The notes: a model not told the origin generated them from the sequence alone. A stretch of 62,650 nt of DNA from DAOUFU01 sp034429275 (GCA_034429275.1 DAOUFU010000141.1:1-62650); one strand, 5' to 3'. Numbered from the stretch's first letter, positions 23,358 through 32,716 are shown. Numbers and translations are program-made.

Positions 23358-24422
23358 ATGAAGAACAGGCTATTGGGAGCCTTGCTCCTCATCTTGGGCA
23401 TTGTTCTGGTTCTCGCCGGGCTGCTTTTGATGCTTGTGATTGTCCCCGGCATGAAACAGTTCCCCGACGATGTAGACACGACGCGGACTTACACCGGGAC
23501 CATGCCTACCCTGCTCAATGCAAAGACCTTTGAGTTCATGAGCGATCTGGATGTTCAGCTGGTGCGCCATTTCATGACGGTGGATACCGAGGACGATGTC
23601 GCGCTGGTGAAGGAAGAACAGAAGCTCATGATGGGTGACACTGAACTTCAGGTACTCATCAAGCACTATGCCATCGATCGCAAGACAATGGAATGGTCCA
23701 ACGATTATCCCGCAGCGTGGGCAGAGAACCAGGGCTTTTGGCCGCGTGAAGGATTGGTCCTGGGCTGGCCCATTGACTCCGAGGAAAAGGACTATACCGG
23801 CTGGAGTGACGATTACCGCTCGACGGTGACACTCGAATTTGTCGAGAAACAGCATCACGACGTCGCTGATCTCGATGTGTACTATTACAAGGCCAGCCAG
23901 CCGCCGCAGCCCATTGCCCCAGAGCATGTCACGGCTATCGGGCTGCCCACCGAGCTTCCCAAAGAGCAGTTTGCCGCTTTGATCCAGGGGGCCAATGTGA
24001 GTGACACGCTCAAGACCATGCTGCCCACCGTACTCAATCAGTGGGAACCAGACACCATTCCGCTGGCCTACTATTATGAGTATGAGGCCGAATACTGGAT
24101 CGAACCGAAAACCGGCGTTTTGATCGACACCAAAAAGCATGAGCTGCGCAAGGTTGGCCTGGGTGATGAATTCATCCAGTCTTCTCCCCTGCTCTCCGCT
24201 CTGCCTGAAGACCGGCGCGAAGCTTCGCGCGTAGCCGTGTTCGATCTGACCTATTCCACGCCCGACACCACGGTGAATGAAGCGGCCAAGGATGCCAAAG
24301 ACGTCATCGACCAGCTCAACTTGTTCGGCAGCACCATTCCACTGACCCTCATTGTCATTGGCTCCGTGCTGACCCTGGTTGGCCTGTTCTTTGTGGTGCG
24401 GCAAATGCCCAGGACCGCATAG
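23358..24422 (+). CDS. DUF3068 (porin PorA-like) membrane protein
   Basis: A 354-residue protein with an N-terminal transmembrane helix (about 5-31), a large extracytoplasmic domain and a C-terminal helix (about 325-348, TLIVIGSVLTLVGLFFVV), the layout of DUF3068. Visible family-like features are VIDRKTMEW-type segments, WP(R/I) repeats and the Y-Y-(Y/E)-Y-E block before WIEPKTGVLID. The start at 23358 follows AGGAGG six bases upstream and begins MKNRLLG, which is better than the ATG at 23310. DUF3068 members are known mainly from Actinobacteria; their role is unclear. A hairpin terminator follows. Confidence 0.82.
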   Translation: MKNRLLGALLLILGIVLVLAGLLLMLVIVPGMKQFPDDVDTTRTYTGTMPTLLNAKTFEFMSDLDVQLVRHFMTVDTEDDVALVKEEQKLMMGDTELQVLIKHYAIDRKTMEWSNDYPAAWAENQGFWPREGLVLGWPIDSEEKDYTGWSDDYRSTVTLEFVEKQHHDVADLDVYYYKASQPPQPIAPEHVTAIGLPTELPKEQFAALIQGANVSDTLKTMLPTVLNQWEPDTIPLAYYYEYEAEYWIEPKTGVLIDTKKHELRKVGLGDEFIQSSPLLSALPEDRREASRVAVFDLTYSTPDTTVNEAAKDAKDVIDQLNLFGSTIPLTLIVIGSVLTLVGLFFVVRQMPRTA

Positions 24423-24456
24423 CACGCCAGAGACATCACCCTCTCGCCTGAATCAA

Positions 24457-24490
24457 CCGGCCCGGTTTGCGGAAATTGCAGCCGGGCCGG
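24457..24490. terminator. Convergent-gene hairpin
   Basis: CCGGCCCGG (24457-24465) and CCGGGCCGG (24482-24490) form a perfect 9-bp stem with a 16-nt loop between convergent genes. No T-run follows, so termination is likely but not certain. Confidence 0.5.
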
Positions 24491-24518
24491 GTGCATCATG
24501 GCAATGGATTCGTCATAG

Positions 24519-26468
24519 TCATTCACCAATGTCCACAACATCGATCGCCACACTAAACGGTTCAAATGAGCCATCCATATCGTAGATGACCAGCCGTATC
24601 TCGGCGGGGCCAATGGGCATCTCTGTTGGAATAGAAAGCATCACCCTCCCCAACACCGGCTGATCGGCCACCCAGTGAGCCTGATCCAGCGTCTCTGGCA
24701 CAGGCGGACCGTCCACCGGCGCGTAGAAATTGCCCGCCGCATCGTATAATCGCGCGCTGATCCTCAGGTCATCGATCACGGTGTCACCGCGCCGCCACCA
24801 GTGATGAACCAGCACGGTGCCCCCATGCGCCACAGCGCGCTCGCCCACGACATAGCCGCCCAGAAAAACCGGACCGTCTGGTGGAACTTGAGCCACCTCA
24901 TGGAGCGCTCCCACACGGTGAGCCAGGCTCTCCGGCAAATCGTGCAAACGGTAGCGCGTTATCGTGACATCCCCAAACCCAAATGCACCTGTGAGCGGTT
25001 CGGGCTGACCGATCTCTTCAAGGATGCCAGCCACCAGGTTTTGTGGGTCCATCACGTCCCCCTGCCAGGCCAGCACCCACACGCGGTTGGCGTCGTGTGC
25101 CCTCACCAACCGGTCCAGGGCCGTCACCGCATCGGAGAACATCAGCGGGTGCTCGACGTCAGTGAGTTTGTCCCCTGGCAGTCCAACCCAGGGCAGCGCC
25201 GCACCATAATAAGACGCTGCGGTGAACAGTGTGCCGTCGCGCAGGACAAGCACATCGCCCTCTTCAGCATTTGAATTAATGTACGCAAACGCTTCGCGCA
25301 GATAGCTGTTATAAATCGGCTGGAAACGTGCGGTTGCTGGCAGCCACATCAGGCCCAGAATCCCGATCCAGACTGGCCAGCGCAGCCCCTGCGCCTGCCT
25401 TATCGACGCCCAACCCACGCCGAGCAATACCGCCGCGCCCACCCAAAGCATCCACCCGTGCCGCCCGGAGAGCTTGCCTTGCACCGCATAGACCATGATC
25501 AGCAGGCCCAACAAGGGGACAACGACCAGGCTGGCAGCGAACATCATACCTGTGCCTGTGGCAGCTGTAGCTGTCCGCCGTCTCAGCACCACCCACGCCG
25601 CGACTGCCGCGACCAACACCGTCACCATTGCCCATCCATAGGGCGCGGCTCCCTCCGGCACAAAACGCTGGCCGTGCGCCCAAAAGTCCACGTAGGTTTG
25701 CAACGCCTTCCCTGGAGTGACGTGATCATCGTAGGCCGTTCCGGCGCGCACATCGCGCCCGGCCAGCGCCACCGCCCACAGAGCAAAACCAGCGATCGGA
25801 CCTATCATCAGCCACGCTAGCCCGGCCATGCCCCGGCGATTGCGGCGTAAAACCGTCCACCCGGCAGCAAAGACCCCATGCGCAGCCAGCGCAAAAACCG
25901 CCGTGTAGTGAGTATACAGCATTCCGGATGCCAGTACCCAGTACGTGAACAGCCGCGCCCGGCTTGCCCGGTCGTGGAACGATCCGCGCACCACTGCGCG
26001 GCTCCACCATTCCCACAATACCACACTCGACCAGGCCAGCAGGGCAAGCAACAATCCATAAGGGCGCACCTCAAATGCTGCATAAAGAAAGCTTTGGCTC
26101 AGTGCCAGGGCAGCCGCAGCGAGCCAGCCTGCCCAGGCCGATTCACCCAGCCGCCGCCCCAACGCCATCACACCGGCGGCTGCAAGAATTCCGCACATCA
26201 CCGAGAAAAACCGCAGGGCAAACTCGCCAGTACCTGCCGCCATGCCCCACAGTTTGAGCAAAGCAAAGTGCAGCGGCATCTGGTTATCGATCCGCGTACA
26301 CCATTCCCACAGCGCCGCCCATGACTGCCCGGCAAAATGTGCATTCACCGTCTCGTCATACCACAGGCCGCGTGCGGGCCATTGGCGGATCACCCACCCT
26401 GCAATGAGCAGCAACAGCAGGGTCGAAGTCCACATCCAACGGCGTTCGGGAGGTGCAAGAAATCTCAT
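24519..26468 (-). CDS. GT-C-type membrane glycosyltransferase (GT39/GT83-like)
   Basis: A 649-residue polytopic protein with about 10-11 transmembrane helices (residues 14-410) and a C-terminal soluble domain (about 415-640). The first extracytoplasmic loop has LWYDETVNA, matching the Asp/Glu metal site of dolichyl/undecaprenyl-phosphate-sugar-dependent GT-C enzymes, followed by DNQMPLHFALLKLW. The C-terminal half contains beta-sandwich-like segments (MPIGPAEIRLVIYDM) that may bind glycan. It lies 7 bp after the gene at 26476 and is likely co-transcribed with it. The acceptor is unknown. Confidence 0.85.
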   Translation of the reverse strand: MRFLAPPERRWMWTSTLLLLLIAGWVIRQWPARGLWYDETVNAHFAGQSWAALWEWCTRIDNQMPLHFALLKLWGMAAGTGEFALRFFSVMCGILAAAGVMALGRRLGESAWAGWLAAAALALSQSFLYAAFEVRPYGLLLALLAWSSVVLWEWWSRAVVRGSFHDRASRARLFTYWVLASGMLYTHYTAVFALAAHGVFAAGWTVLRRNRRGMAGLAWLMIGPIAGFALWAVALAGRDVRAGTAYDDHVTPGKALQTYVDFWAHGQRFVPEGAAPYGWAMVTVLVAAVAAWVVLRRRTATAATGTGMMFAASLVVVPLLGLLIMVYAVQGKLSGRHGWMLWVGAAVLLGVGWASIRQAQGLRWPVWIGILGLMWLPATARFQPIYNSYLREAFAYINSNAEEGDVLVLRDGTLFTAASYYGAALPWVGLPGDKLTDVEHPLMFSDAVTALDRLVRAHDANRVWVLAWQGDVMDPQNLVAGILEEIGQPEPLTGAFGFGDVTITRYRLHDLPESLAHRVGALHEVAQVPPDGPVFLGGYVVGERAVAHGGTVLVHHWWRRGDTVIDDLRISARLYDAAGNFYAPVDGPPVPETLDQAHWVADQPVLGRVMLSIPTEMPIGPAEIRLVIYDMDGSFEPFSVAIDVVDIGE

Positions 26469-26475
26469 GCCCGCC

Positions 26476-28371
26476 TCAGTCGATATCCAGGGTGAGAACG
26501 CTGCCCACGTCCGCCGGGCACAAGGTGATGTTCAGATGGCGCGCCTCCCGTCGCGCGGTGGCGTGCGAGCAGTCCTGCTCATCCGGTGCGAATTCCTGGA
26601 CAGGTTCCCAGTTGTGATAGCTCAATGTGTGTGCTAACCATGCTTCTGCTTCATCCGGGGTCAGTTCAACAGCCAGGGCTACAGGCTCAGCCGGTTCGGC
26701 ATGTGCCAGAACCCCGGCAGAAGCCTGTCGCACATCCGCCGATGGGCCGGGCCGCCAGATTTCATACCGGAAGCCATTCATGGAAATGCTCTGCGCCGGA
26801 TAATACGCTTCATAGATCGCATCAAGCACAGGCGGCGGATAGAACTGCGCGCGAAACACCACCGCGTTGAAAGCGTGCTGGCGAATAGCTGCAATCAGTG
26901 TCGAGGGATCGTACATTCCGTTCTCATACAGGTTTTTGAGCTGTGTGGGGTTAGTGATCACATCCTTCCGGGCGCGCAGGCTGAAACCCGCCTCTTCACT
27001 GAGCGCCGGACGCTCCCCTTCGCGGACTATCTCCACGATTCGCCACCCGTTTTCGCGATCAGTGCGGGTTGGCACATGGCCGATTGTGGCATATCCCTGC
27101 ACCCATCCGGCTGAATCATAGAAAGCGTACCGATCTCCATAACTGGATTCCAGCGCCAACCGATCGGAAAGCGGGCCAAACAGCGCCCCCTCGGTTGGCA
27201 TTTTGACCACCGTCAGGCCGTAGACTACGTACACTGCGGGGATGACGACCGCAGCAGCAGCCAGCCAGCCTTCGCGCCGGGCAGCTAACACTCCCTGTAG
27301 ACTGTGCAGCCGGCGAGTCAGGTAATTGTCGGCCCAGGTCCAGGTGCCCCGCACGGTGCGCGATGCGGTGATACCCGACAGCACACACGATGCTGCGATC
27401 ACGGTCGCGAAGTAACTGTCGCCAGCGCCCCACTTGCCCGCCGAGATCGTGATCGCCAGTGCCGCCACCCACCACACGCTGTAGAGCGACAGCCGGTCGA
27501 AATAAAGCTCATACACCACCAGCCACGCCGCGAGAATCACCAACACGCCGTGCAGCCGAAACCACTGGGCGAACAAATCCACGAACTGGCTGGGATAATA
27601 TTCGTTGACATTAGCTGCGATGATGTTGTCCCACCATGCACCATGAGTCGCCACGTCAATCCCAAAAAACAGCACGCTGGCCACCGCTGCGAACAGCACT
27701 CCCCAAACGATCGCGCGACGCGGTCCACGCAAAAACAAGAAGCCAAACACTGCCGCGCAGCTCGCTATAGCGAGCTGTTTGGTGAATCCTGCTGCCAATA
27801 GCAGCGCTAACCCCAAAATCCTGACCCGGCGTCGGCGCTTGGGATCATTTTCTTCAGTAACATGCGCCAGTACGGCAACCGCCAATGTCTCGAACATCAC
27901 CATGGTCATGTGCTGGCGGAACAGCGGCCCCACATGGTACACGTAGTTCGAGGCCAGGAAAGCCAGGCCCGAAAGTACAGCCAATGCCCGGTGTTTGCCT
28001 TCACGATTCACCATCCAGCCGATGGCCGCCGCCGTGATCAGTGTGCCGATAAACCCCGCCAACCGGCCATACCAGTATCCAGGGCCAAATGCCCAGACAA
28101 ACGGCACCAGCATGATGTGAAACAGCGGCGGATAGTTGCTGGCATAAAATGGGTACACCTCGGTATTGCGGTACGGCCACCGCCCCTCGCTGAACATCAC
28201 CGTATCGACCAGTTCAAAGCCCTCTCCCTGGTCATAATCAAAAGGGAAACGCATCAACCCGATGGCGTAATGCACATAAATCAGAAAGTGGCCAATCATC
28301 AGGACCAGCGCAAGCGCCAGCACCACTTGCCCCATGCGGCGCGCAGCTCCATGAAAAGTAATACCCGCCAT
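26476..28371 (-). CDS. GT-C-type membrane glycosyltransferase
   Basis: A 631-residue polytopic protein. The first loop after helix 1 contains FDYDQGEGFELVDTVMF with the acidic D-x-D/E-type cluster of GT-C enzymes and YPPLFHIMLVPF, a signature of lipid-phosphosugar-using transferases. About ten helices span residues 12-400, and the last 230 residues are a soluble domain. The ATG at 28371 has AAGGGG seven bases upstream. It sits between a small membrane protein gene (28385) and a second GT-C gene (24519), forming a three-gene minus-strand unit probably making or modifying a surface polymer or glycoprotein. Confidence 0.83.
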   Translation of the reverse strand: MAGITFHGAARRMGQVVLALALVLMIGHFLIYVHYAIGLMRFPFDYDQGEGFELVDTVMFSEGRWPYRNTEVYPFYASNYPPLFHIMLVPFVWAFGPGYWYGRLAGFIGTLITAAAIGWMVNREGKHRALAVLSGLAFLASNYVYHVGPLFRQHMTMVMFETLAVAVLAHVTEENDPKRRRRVRILGLALLLAAGFTKQLAIASCAAVFGFLFLRGPRRAIVWGVLFAAVASVLFFGIDVATHGAWWDNIIAANVNEYYPSQFVDLFAQWFRLHGVLVILAAWLVVYELYFDRLSLYSVWWVAALAITISAGKWGAGDSYFATVIAASCVLSGITASRTVRGTWTWADNYLTRRLHSLQGVLAARREGWLAAAAVVIPAVYVVYGLTVVKMPTEGALFGPLSDRLALESSYGDRYAFYDSAGWVQGYATIGHVPTRTDRENGWRIVEIVREGERPALSEEAGFSLRARKDVITNPTQLKNLYENGMYDPSTLIAAIRQHAFNAVVFRAQFYPPPVLDAIYEAYYPAQSISMNGFRYEIWRPGPSADVRQASAGVLAHAEPAEPVALAVELTPDEAEAWLAHTLSYHNWEPVQEFAPDEQDCSHATARREARHLNITLCPADVGSVLTLDID

Positions 28372-28384
28372 GCAGTGTCCCCTT

Positions 28385-28615
28385 CTATGCCGGACGATCG
28401 CCCAGTGGCAGCATCGCCAGCCCGGCAGCCAGGCTGATCGCCCCCAGCAGCGTCGCCAGCTTTTGGACTGTGCCGAAATCGCTCGTCTGCGTGTTGACGA
28501 TTTCGGCAGCCACGGTTGCCGCCAGAACGATTCCGCCCGCCAGCATGAGCAGCACGCCCAACTGGCGTTTGGTCACTGTGAAGTCATCGCTTAGAATAGT
28601 GCGCAGCAGTCGCAT
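28385..28615 (-). CDS. Small two-helix membrane protein
   Basis: A 76-residue protein starting at 28615 (MRLLRTILSDDF), with GGGAGGG 7 bp upstream. Two hydrophobic helices (about 18-40 and 50-71) flank a short polar loop. The stop is 13 bp before the GT-C gene start, so it is probably the first gene of that unit. A longer reading frame continues to 28948 but has no support. The family is unknown. Confidence 0.68.
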   Translation of the reverse strand: MRLLRTILSDDFTVTKRQLGVLLMLAGGIVLAATVAAEIVNTQTSDFGTVQKLATLLGAISLAAGLAMLPLGDRPA

Positions 28616-28784
28616 CAGGTAACCCTCCCAGAAGCACGAGTATACCTTGCAGGCGGTCAATGTCACGGAATTTTTGTCCGTGTGCAACCCGGTGCGAACC
28701 TTTACGTATAGTTGTTTGAATGATAAAAGCGCTGCTAACACCTGTTGAGCAGAGCGGGGAAGAATTCCAGCAGGAGCACGAATA

Positions 28785-29558
28785 ATGGACGAGCACGACC
28801 AGGCTAATGATGTAAATGACGCTGCCGGCCAGCCGCCAAATGACGAACCCGCGGGGGAGCGTGTCCCTATTCCGTCACGGGTGCGCGCAGCAGTTGACGA
28901 TCTCAAGGCGCGCATTGCTGACGCACAAAGTGACGACCGCGATGTCATCGCCGAATACGAGGCGCGGTATTATGGCACTCGCTCGCTGCTGGAAGATGAT
29001 GCCACCGAAGCGGAAGAAGTCCCTCCCGCCTCTCGTGGACGAGCCAGGGAACTCAAAATCAAGCGCAGACCCGACTATACGCCGGACGACAACGAGCGCA
29101 AATGGGCGGCCCTGGCACACGGCAGCACACTGCTAACGGCGCTCAGCGCTTTGACCGGTGTAGGCGTGCTGGTCACCTTGTTCATCCCCTTGCTCATCTA
29201 TTTCTCGTTCCGCAAACGGTCGGAGTACGTTGCCTTCCATGCTTTGCAGGCATTCGCGCTTCAGCTTGTGGGCACCGTTGGCTGGTTGGCTCTGGTCCTG
29301 GTTGGTTCAGCGCTCGCTGTCGCCCTGCTGATTGTCTCGATCATTCTGATCATTGTGGCCGTAGGCATCGTGTTGGTCCCATTGGTCGCGCTGACCTGGG
29401 TGGTCTTCCTGGTGGCTTCGTTGCTGCTGCCGCTTGGCATGGTGATCTACGGAGTGATCGCCTCCGTGGAAACATGGGCCGGGCATAACTACCGAATCCC
29501 CTACATCGCGCGCTGGGTGGAAAGCCAGATGCCCGATATTACCAAATCAGTTCACTGA
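28785..29558 (+). CDS. DUF4870-domain membrane protein
   Basis: A 257-residue protein. The N-terminal 105 residues are charged and likely cytoplasmic and disordered. The C-terminal 145 residues are a DUF4870 (Tic20-like) domain: ERKWAALAHGSTLLTALSAL, FRKRSEYVAFHALQAFALQL, then two long hydrophobic segments and a final VETWAGHNYRIPYIARW. The family's role is unknown; related Tic20/HOTT proteins bind translocation or mechanosensing partners. AGGAG lies 8 bp upstream of the ATG. A strong terminator follows. Confidence 0.88.
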   Translation: MDEHDQANDVNDAAGQPPNDEPAGERVPIPSRVRAAVDDLKARIADAQSDDRDVIAEYEARYYGTRSLLEDDATEAEEVPPASRGRARELKIKRRPDYTPDDNERKWAALAHGSTLLTALSALTGVGVLVTLFIPLLIYFSFRKRSEYVAFHALQAFALQLVGTVGWLALVLVGSALAVALLIVSIILIIVAVGIVLVPLVALTWVVFLVASLLLPLGMVIYGVIASVETWAGHNYRIPYIARWVESQMPDITKSVH

Positions 29559-29586
29559 ACATTCGCTCGCAACCCGTTGCTCCGCT

Positions 29587-29625
29587 AGCGCCCTGCCGGG
29601 AAATACACAGCAGGGCGCTTTGCTT
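29587..29625 (+). terminator. Rho-independent terminator after the DUF4870 gene
   Basis: AGCGCCCTGC (29587-29596) pairs perfectly with GCAGGGCGCT (29610-29619) over a 13-nt loop, followed by TTGCTT. Confidence 0.75.
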
Positions 29626-29704
29626 GCCCGGCGACGTCGTGCTAAAGTGATAGCAACATTATGAGATTACGTAATGGGGCAGCGTCCTCGAAGGAGCGAA
29701 AGCG

Positions 29705-30136
29705 ATGGTCGATTCATCGGTGAGGGTAGCTTCGGTCGACAGCCTGTCGGCAAATGAGTTTCTGGTTGAGATCGACGGACAGGTCGCTGATGGAATCTTC
29801 GGTGTCAGCGGATTGTGTGTGCGCTACATTGACCTGGAAAAACAGAAGATCGTCCAGCGTCCACTCATCATCACCAAAATGGTCCAGCGCGACCCAACCA
29901 AACCATTCAACCAGTGGACCCGTGAGACGCTGGCCAACCCGACCTCGAAGATTGCCCGCACGCTGACCATTATTGCAATGGACGAAAAAGTCGAGACCCG
30001 CCGCTGGGTCTTCAAAGACGCCTGGATCAGCTGCATCGAATTTTCGGACTTCGATTCCAGCAGCGGCGTGCTGGTGGAAGAGCGCTTGACCATCCAGCAT
30101 GGAGGTGTAGAAGAAGTCTGGCCCGGCCAGTTATAA
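29705..30136 (+). CDS. Phage tail tube-like protein (gp19/Hcp-like fold), orphan
   Basis: A 143-residue protein that fits the T4 gp19-like tail tube family: NEFLVEIDGQVADGIFGVSG at the N-terminus, then KPFNQWTRETL, ARTLTIIAMDEKVETRRWVFKDAWISCIEF in the middle and VLVEERLTIQHGGVEEV at the end. In this family the subunits form stacked hexameric rings in phage tails and contractile injection systems. No sheath, baseplate, ATPase or other phage gene is nearby, and the gene has its own AAGGAG site and flanking terminators. It may belong to a system encoded elsewhere or have a separate function. Confidence 0.82.
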   Translation: MVDSSVRVASVDSLSANEFLVEIDGQVADGIFGVSGLCVRYIDLEKQKIVQRPLIITKMVQRDPTKPFNQWTRETLANPTSKIARTLTIIAMDEKVETRRWVFKDAWISCIEFSDFDSSSGVLVEERLTIQHGGVEEVWPGQL

Positions 30137-30150
30137 CGTGTGTGCGCCCT

Positions 30151-30190
30151 GGCCCAATGCATCAGAAATTGCCGCATTGGGCCGGTCTTG
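30151..30190. terminator. Convergent-gene hairpin
   Basis: GGCCCAATGC (30151-30160) pairs perfectly with GCATTGGGCC (30174-30183); GGTCTTG follows. It lies between the tail-tube-like gene and the convergent gene at 30199. Confidence 0.6.
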
Positions 30191-30198
30191 CTGGCATG

Positions 30199-30621
30199 TC
30201 ACGCCAGGCGAATCAGCATCATAAAACCGATGCACACACCGATGATCTCGGCCAGGCCGATCCCGGTGGCAATCGCAACGGCCTGAATGCCCGGCAGGCT
30301 GTTCATCCCCTTTGGATTGTGCCGATCCCAGGTTTCCGACCCCACCAGCAACCCAATCGGCAGCCCTACAATGAACGCAACAAACAAGAGCAGCGGTCCG
30401 CTGGTGCTTTCATCGAGATATCTCGCACCCAGATAAAACACAATGAACATGATGGCAAAGATAACCAGGCCGATCGCGACGGCAGTGCCCGATCTTTTCC
30501 TGAGTTCTGTCAGGTATGGGGCGTCATCAAAGTAGGGCACGGCCATCACCGCATACGCTGCCAATGCCAGCGTTGATACTGCTGCACTCACCAGCACCCC
30601 CAACCAGGCAAACATACTCAT
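30199..30621 (-). CDS. Small polytopic membrane protein
   Basis: A 140-residue protein with four probable transmembrane helices (about 5-27, 44-64, 77-95, 112-138). Polar loops include DAPYLTELRKRS and GSETWDRHNPKGMNSLPGIQ. A Gly/Ala-rich last helix resembles small subunits of transporters, but no family was recognised. AAGGAA lies about 9 bp upstream of the ATG. It is divergent from the gene at 30768. Confidence 0.7.
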   Translation of the reverse strand: MSMFAWLGVLVSAAVSTLALAAYAVMAVPYFDDAPYLTELRKRSGTAVAIGLVIFAIMFIVFYLGARYLDESTSGPLLLFVAFIVGLPIGLLVGSETWDRHNPKGMNSLPGIQAVAIATGIGLAEIIGVCIGFMMLIRLA

Positions 30622-30767
30622 CTAGCTCGATTCCTTCCCTTTTCTTCGCCGCTTTGCCTCTCGCCGCGCCAAGTATACCAGAACAAAGCTGGCCCTCAAG
30701 CGAAATTCGGTGTTATGATTACTCGCAGTACAGGGTCAAGAAGACTGCGCGAGGAGGCACGCACTTC

Positions 30768-31172
30768 ATGACGACGAACGCTAGCACCTGGTTTTACACT
30801 GAACCCGAACATCGCGCCTACTTGATCGAGGAGCGCGTCAATCAGTCGCTGTGGGCCAACCGGATCAACGGAGCGCAGTTGAAATGCATTCAGGCCGAGC
30901 CGCCTTTCCGCATGACTGGCACCTGGAATGATCTGCCCATCACGCTTGAATGGGTCCCTAACGAATATGTGATCCTGACCGCCGAATCCGAGCATCCCCG
31001 GATTGATTCGCTGCTCATCGGTTTGAAAGAAGTGCTGGGATTCGTGCCTACAATTTCGTATATCACGCCCGAAAATGCTTTTGTTGCCGAGTGGCGGCGA
31101 GTAGCTGACGCCCCGCACATCGAATCCATTGCACGCAACCCGAAATATCGCAATATCAAACGGTATAAGTAG
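30768..31172 (+). CDS. Conserved-looking hypothetical protein
   Basis: A 134-residue soluble protein of unknown family, starting MTTNASTWFYTEPEHR with GAGGAGG upstream. The predicted pattern is mixed alpha/beta (TLEWVPNEYVILTAE, RIDSLLIGLKEVLGFVP) with a basic end. No catalytic motif is visible. The frame opens further upstream to 30516, but that part runs antisense to the neighbouring membrane-protein gene and is not supported. It is followed 70 bp later by another unknown soluble gene on the same strand. Confidence 0.72.
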   Translation: MTTNASTWFYTEPEHRAYLIEERVNQSLWANRINGAQLKCIQAEPPFRMTGTWNDLPITLEWVPNEYVILTAESEHPRIDSLLIGLKEVLGFVPTISYITPENAFVAEWRRVADAPHIESIARNPKYRNIKRYK

Positions 31173-31242
31173 GTTGAGCCACTAAGCAGCTGCCTCCAGC
31201 AGCTCTCGAATCGAAGCTGCTGCGGAAGGGGTGCGAGGACCA

Positions 31243-31836
31243 ATGGCTGGATCAAAGCCTAAGCTGACCTTTAACCTGGAACGTGATGTCGAAGTGTTGG
31301 CCGCAATGGCCGCCAACCTGACACCCTACCTCTATGAAAACGAGATTTACGGAGCCATGCCCGGTGACCTGCCGCGTCTGACATTGGGTGGGTTGCTTTT
31401 GCGCCTCCACCGGTTGACTGCGCTTGAGACTATCCTCTCACCCAATCAGCAGCATACCGTGCAGGATGCCCGGCTCAATTTTGAGGCCGAAGTGACCAAA
31501 TGGGCTGTTCATTATGAGAAAAAACTCCAGGCCGAACTGTCGTCTCGCCTGGCAGCGCTGAGCCAGTTCCTGAGCGAATGCCAGGAAAATCGCGCAAACT
31601 GTGTCGCCGGGTACCCGGTCCAGGCCGAAAAGCGCACCATGATCGAGCATCTCAAAGCCGCGGCCCAGGAAAATGACGTGTTCGGGGACGACCTGGCCGC
31701 GCGCCTCGTCCACGTGGATCAACAGATCCGCCGTGTCGTGGAATCCGACGAATTCATTTTTTCCGACCCCAGGCTGCTGCCCGCCTACCCTGCCGATACC
31801 TTTTGGTGGCTCTACAGCCACATCGCCGACCGTTGA
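31243..31836 (+). CDS. Hypothetical helical protein
   Basis: A 197-residue, mostly helical soluble protein. The first 70 residues include a LERDVEVLAAMAANLTPYLYENEIYG block and a hydrophobic LTLGGLLLRLHRL helix. The middle contains a long charged helix (ALSQFLSECQENRAN). The end has acidic and aromatic segments (LLPAYPADTFWWLYSHIADR). No family was recognised. The ATG at 31243 has GAGGA just upstream; GTG at 31231 is an alternative. A strong terminator follows. Confidence 0.72.
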   Translation: MAGSKPKLTFNLERDVEVLAAMAANLTPYLYENEIYGAMPGDLPRLTLGGLLLRLHRLTALETILSPNQQHTVQDARLNFEAEVTKWAVHYEKKLQAELSSRLAALSQFLSECQENRANCVAGYPVQAEKRTMIEHLKAAAQENDVFGDDLAARLVHVDQQIRRVVESDEFIFSDPRLLPAYPADTFWWLYSHIADR

Positions 31837-31856
31837 TTGTTCGCTGGCAAACTCGC

Positions 31857-31890
31857 AAAAAACGACCGGCTTTCGCGCCGGTCGTTGTGA
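31857..31890. terminator. Strong bidirectional terminator
   Basis: AACGACCGGC (31861-31870), loop TTTCGC, GCCGGTCGTT (31877-31886): a perfect 10-bp stem. An A-run precedes it (T-run for the minus-strand gene) and GTTGTGATT follows, between convergent genes. Confidence 0.78.
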
Positions 31891-31937
31891 TTCCAGTGCT
31901 ACCCGTGGCGGGTTAATACTTTCAGACTCATGCCCGC

Positions 31938-32669
31938 TTACCATCCATGCTCCAGCCGCGTGATCAGGCGTTCCGGCATATCAAATCGCCGCATTTTCTG
32001 CTGAGTTACCTCAACAGGATATGGAACACGTCGATATTCAAACACCTGCTCTTGAACGTGTAAAATCCCGTAGGACGCATCCTTATTAGAATCGCGGGGC
32101 TGCCCCACGCTGCCAGGGTTGAGAATCAGCCGGCGGCCATTCAACTGGCGCGGCTCACCATAGACCGGTTGGATCGCCTCGGTATCCCCATGATCGCCCG
32201 CCAGCTTGAAGATCACCGGCGTATGGGTATGCCCGACAAAGCAGTATGGTGTTTCAAAATGAGGGAAATTCAGTGCGGCGATCAGCGGGTCGAGAATGTA
32301 TTCCCAGATGGGTTCACGCGGGCTGGCATGAGCCAGTGTATACTGACCCAATACAAAGGTTGTGGGCAGCGCCGCCAGATAGGCGGTGTTTTCCGGCGTG
32401 AGTGTTTCGCGTGTCCACAACACAGCCCGGCGCGCATCCGCATTGAACGTACGAATATCCAGCCGCGCCAACGCCGCCCAGTCATGATTCCCGGCCAGGC
32501 ACAAGTGTGGCAGACTGCGCAATAACTCGCAGCATTCGTTTGGGTCAGGCCCATACCCTACCACATCGCCCAGACACCAAACATAATCCCAATCCCCTTT
32601 GGCATCATCGAGAACCGTCTCGAACGCCGCCAGATTTGCGTGAATATCGGAAATGACGAGTATGCGCAT
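31938..32669 (-). CDS. Metallophosphoesterase (YfcE/MJ0936-like)
   Basis: A 243-residue calcineurin-like phosphoesterase with all five metal blocks: SDIHAN (Asp8, His10), GDVVGYGPDP, GNHD, a His in TLAHASP, and GHTH. Family members hydrolyse phosphodiesters with Mn2+ or similar metals. The large insert before GHTH is typical of the single-domain group. It is convergent with the gene at 31243 and divergent from tsaE. The biological substrate is unknown. Confidence 0.92.
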   Translation of the reverse strand: MRILVISDIHANLAAFETVLDDAKGDWDYVWCLGDVVGYGPDPNECCELLRSLPHLCLAGNHDWAALARLDIRTFNADARRAVLWTRETLTPENTAYLAALPTTFVLGQYTLAHASPREPIWEYILDPLIAALNFPHFETPYCFVGHTHTPVIFKLAGDHGDTEAIQPVYGEPRQLNGRRLILNPGSVGQPRDSNKDASYGILHVQEQVFEYRRVPYPVEVTQQKMRRFDMPERLITRLEHGW

Positions 32670-32716
32670 ACGGCCAACATCCTGAAGCGGGCAATCAATC
32701 TGCCGGTATCATAGCA

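Noticed and set aside
23370..24425. 351-codon minus-strand frame over the DUF3068 gene
   Set aside because: The plus-strand gene has a clear AGGAGG site, membrane helices and family pattern; the minus frame has none.
29705..30136. Prophage
   Set aside because: Only one tail-tube-like gene is present; no integrase, capsid, portal, terminase or attachment repeats were seen.
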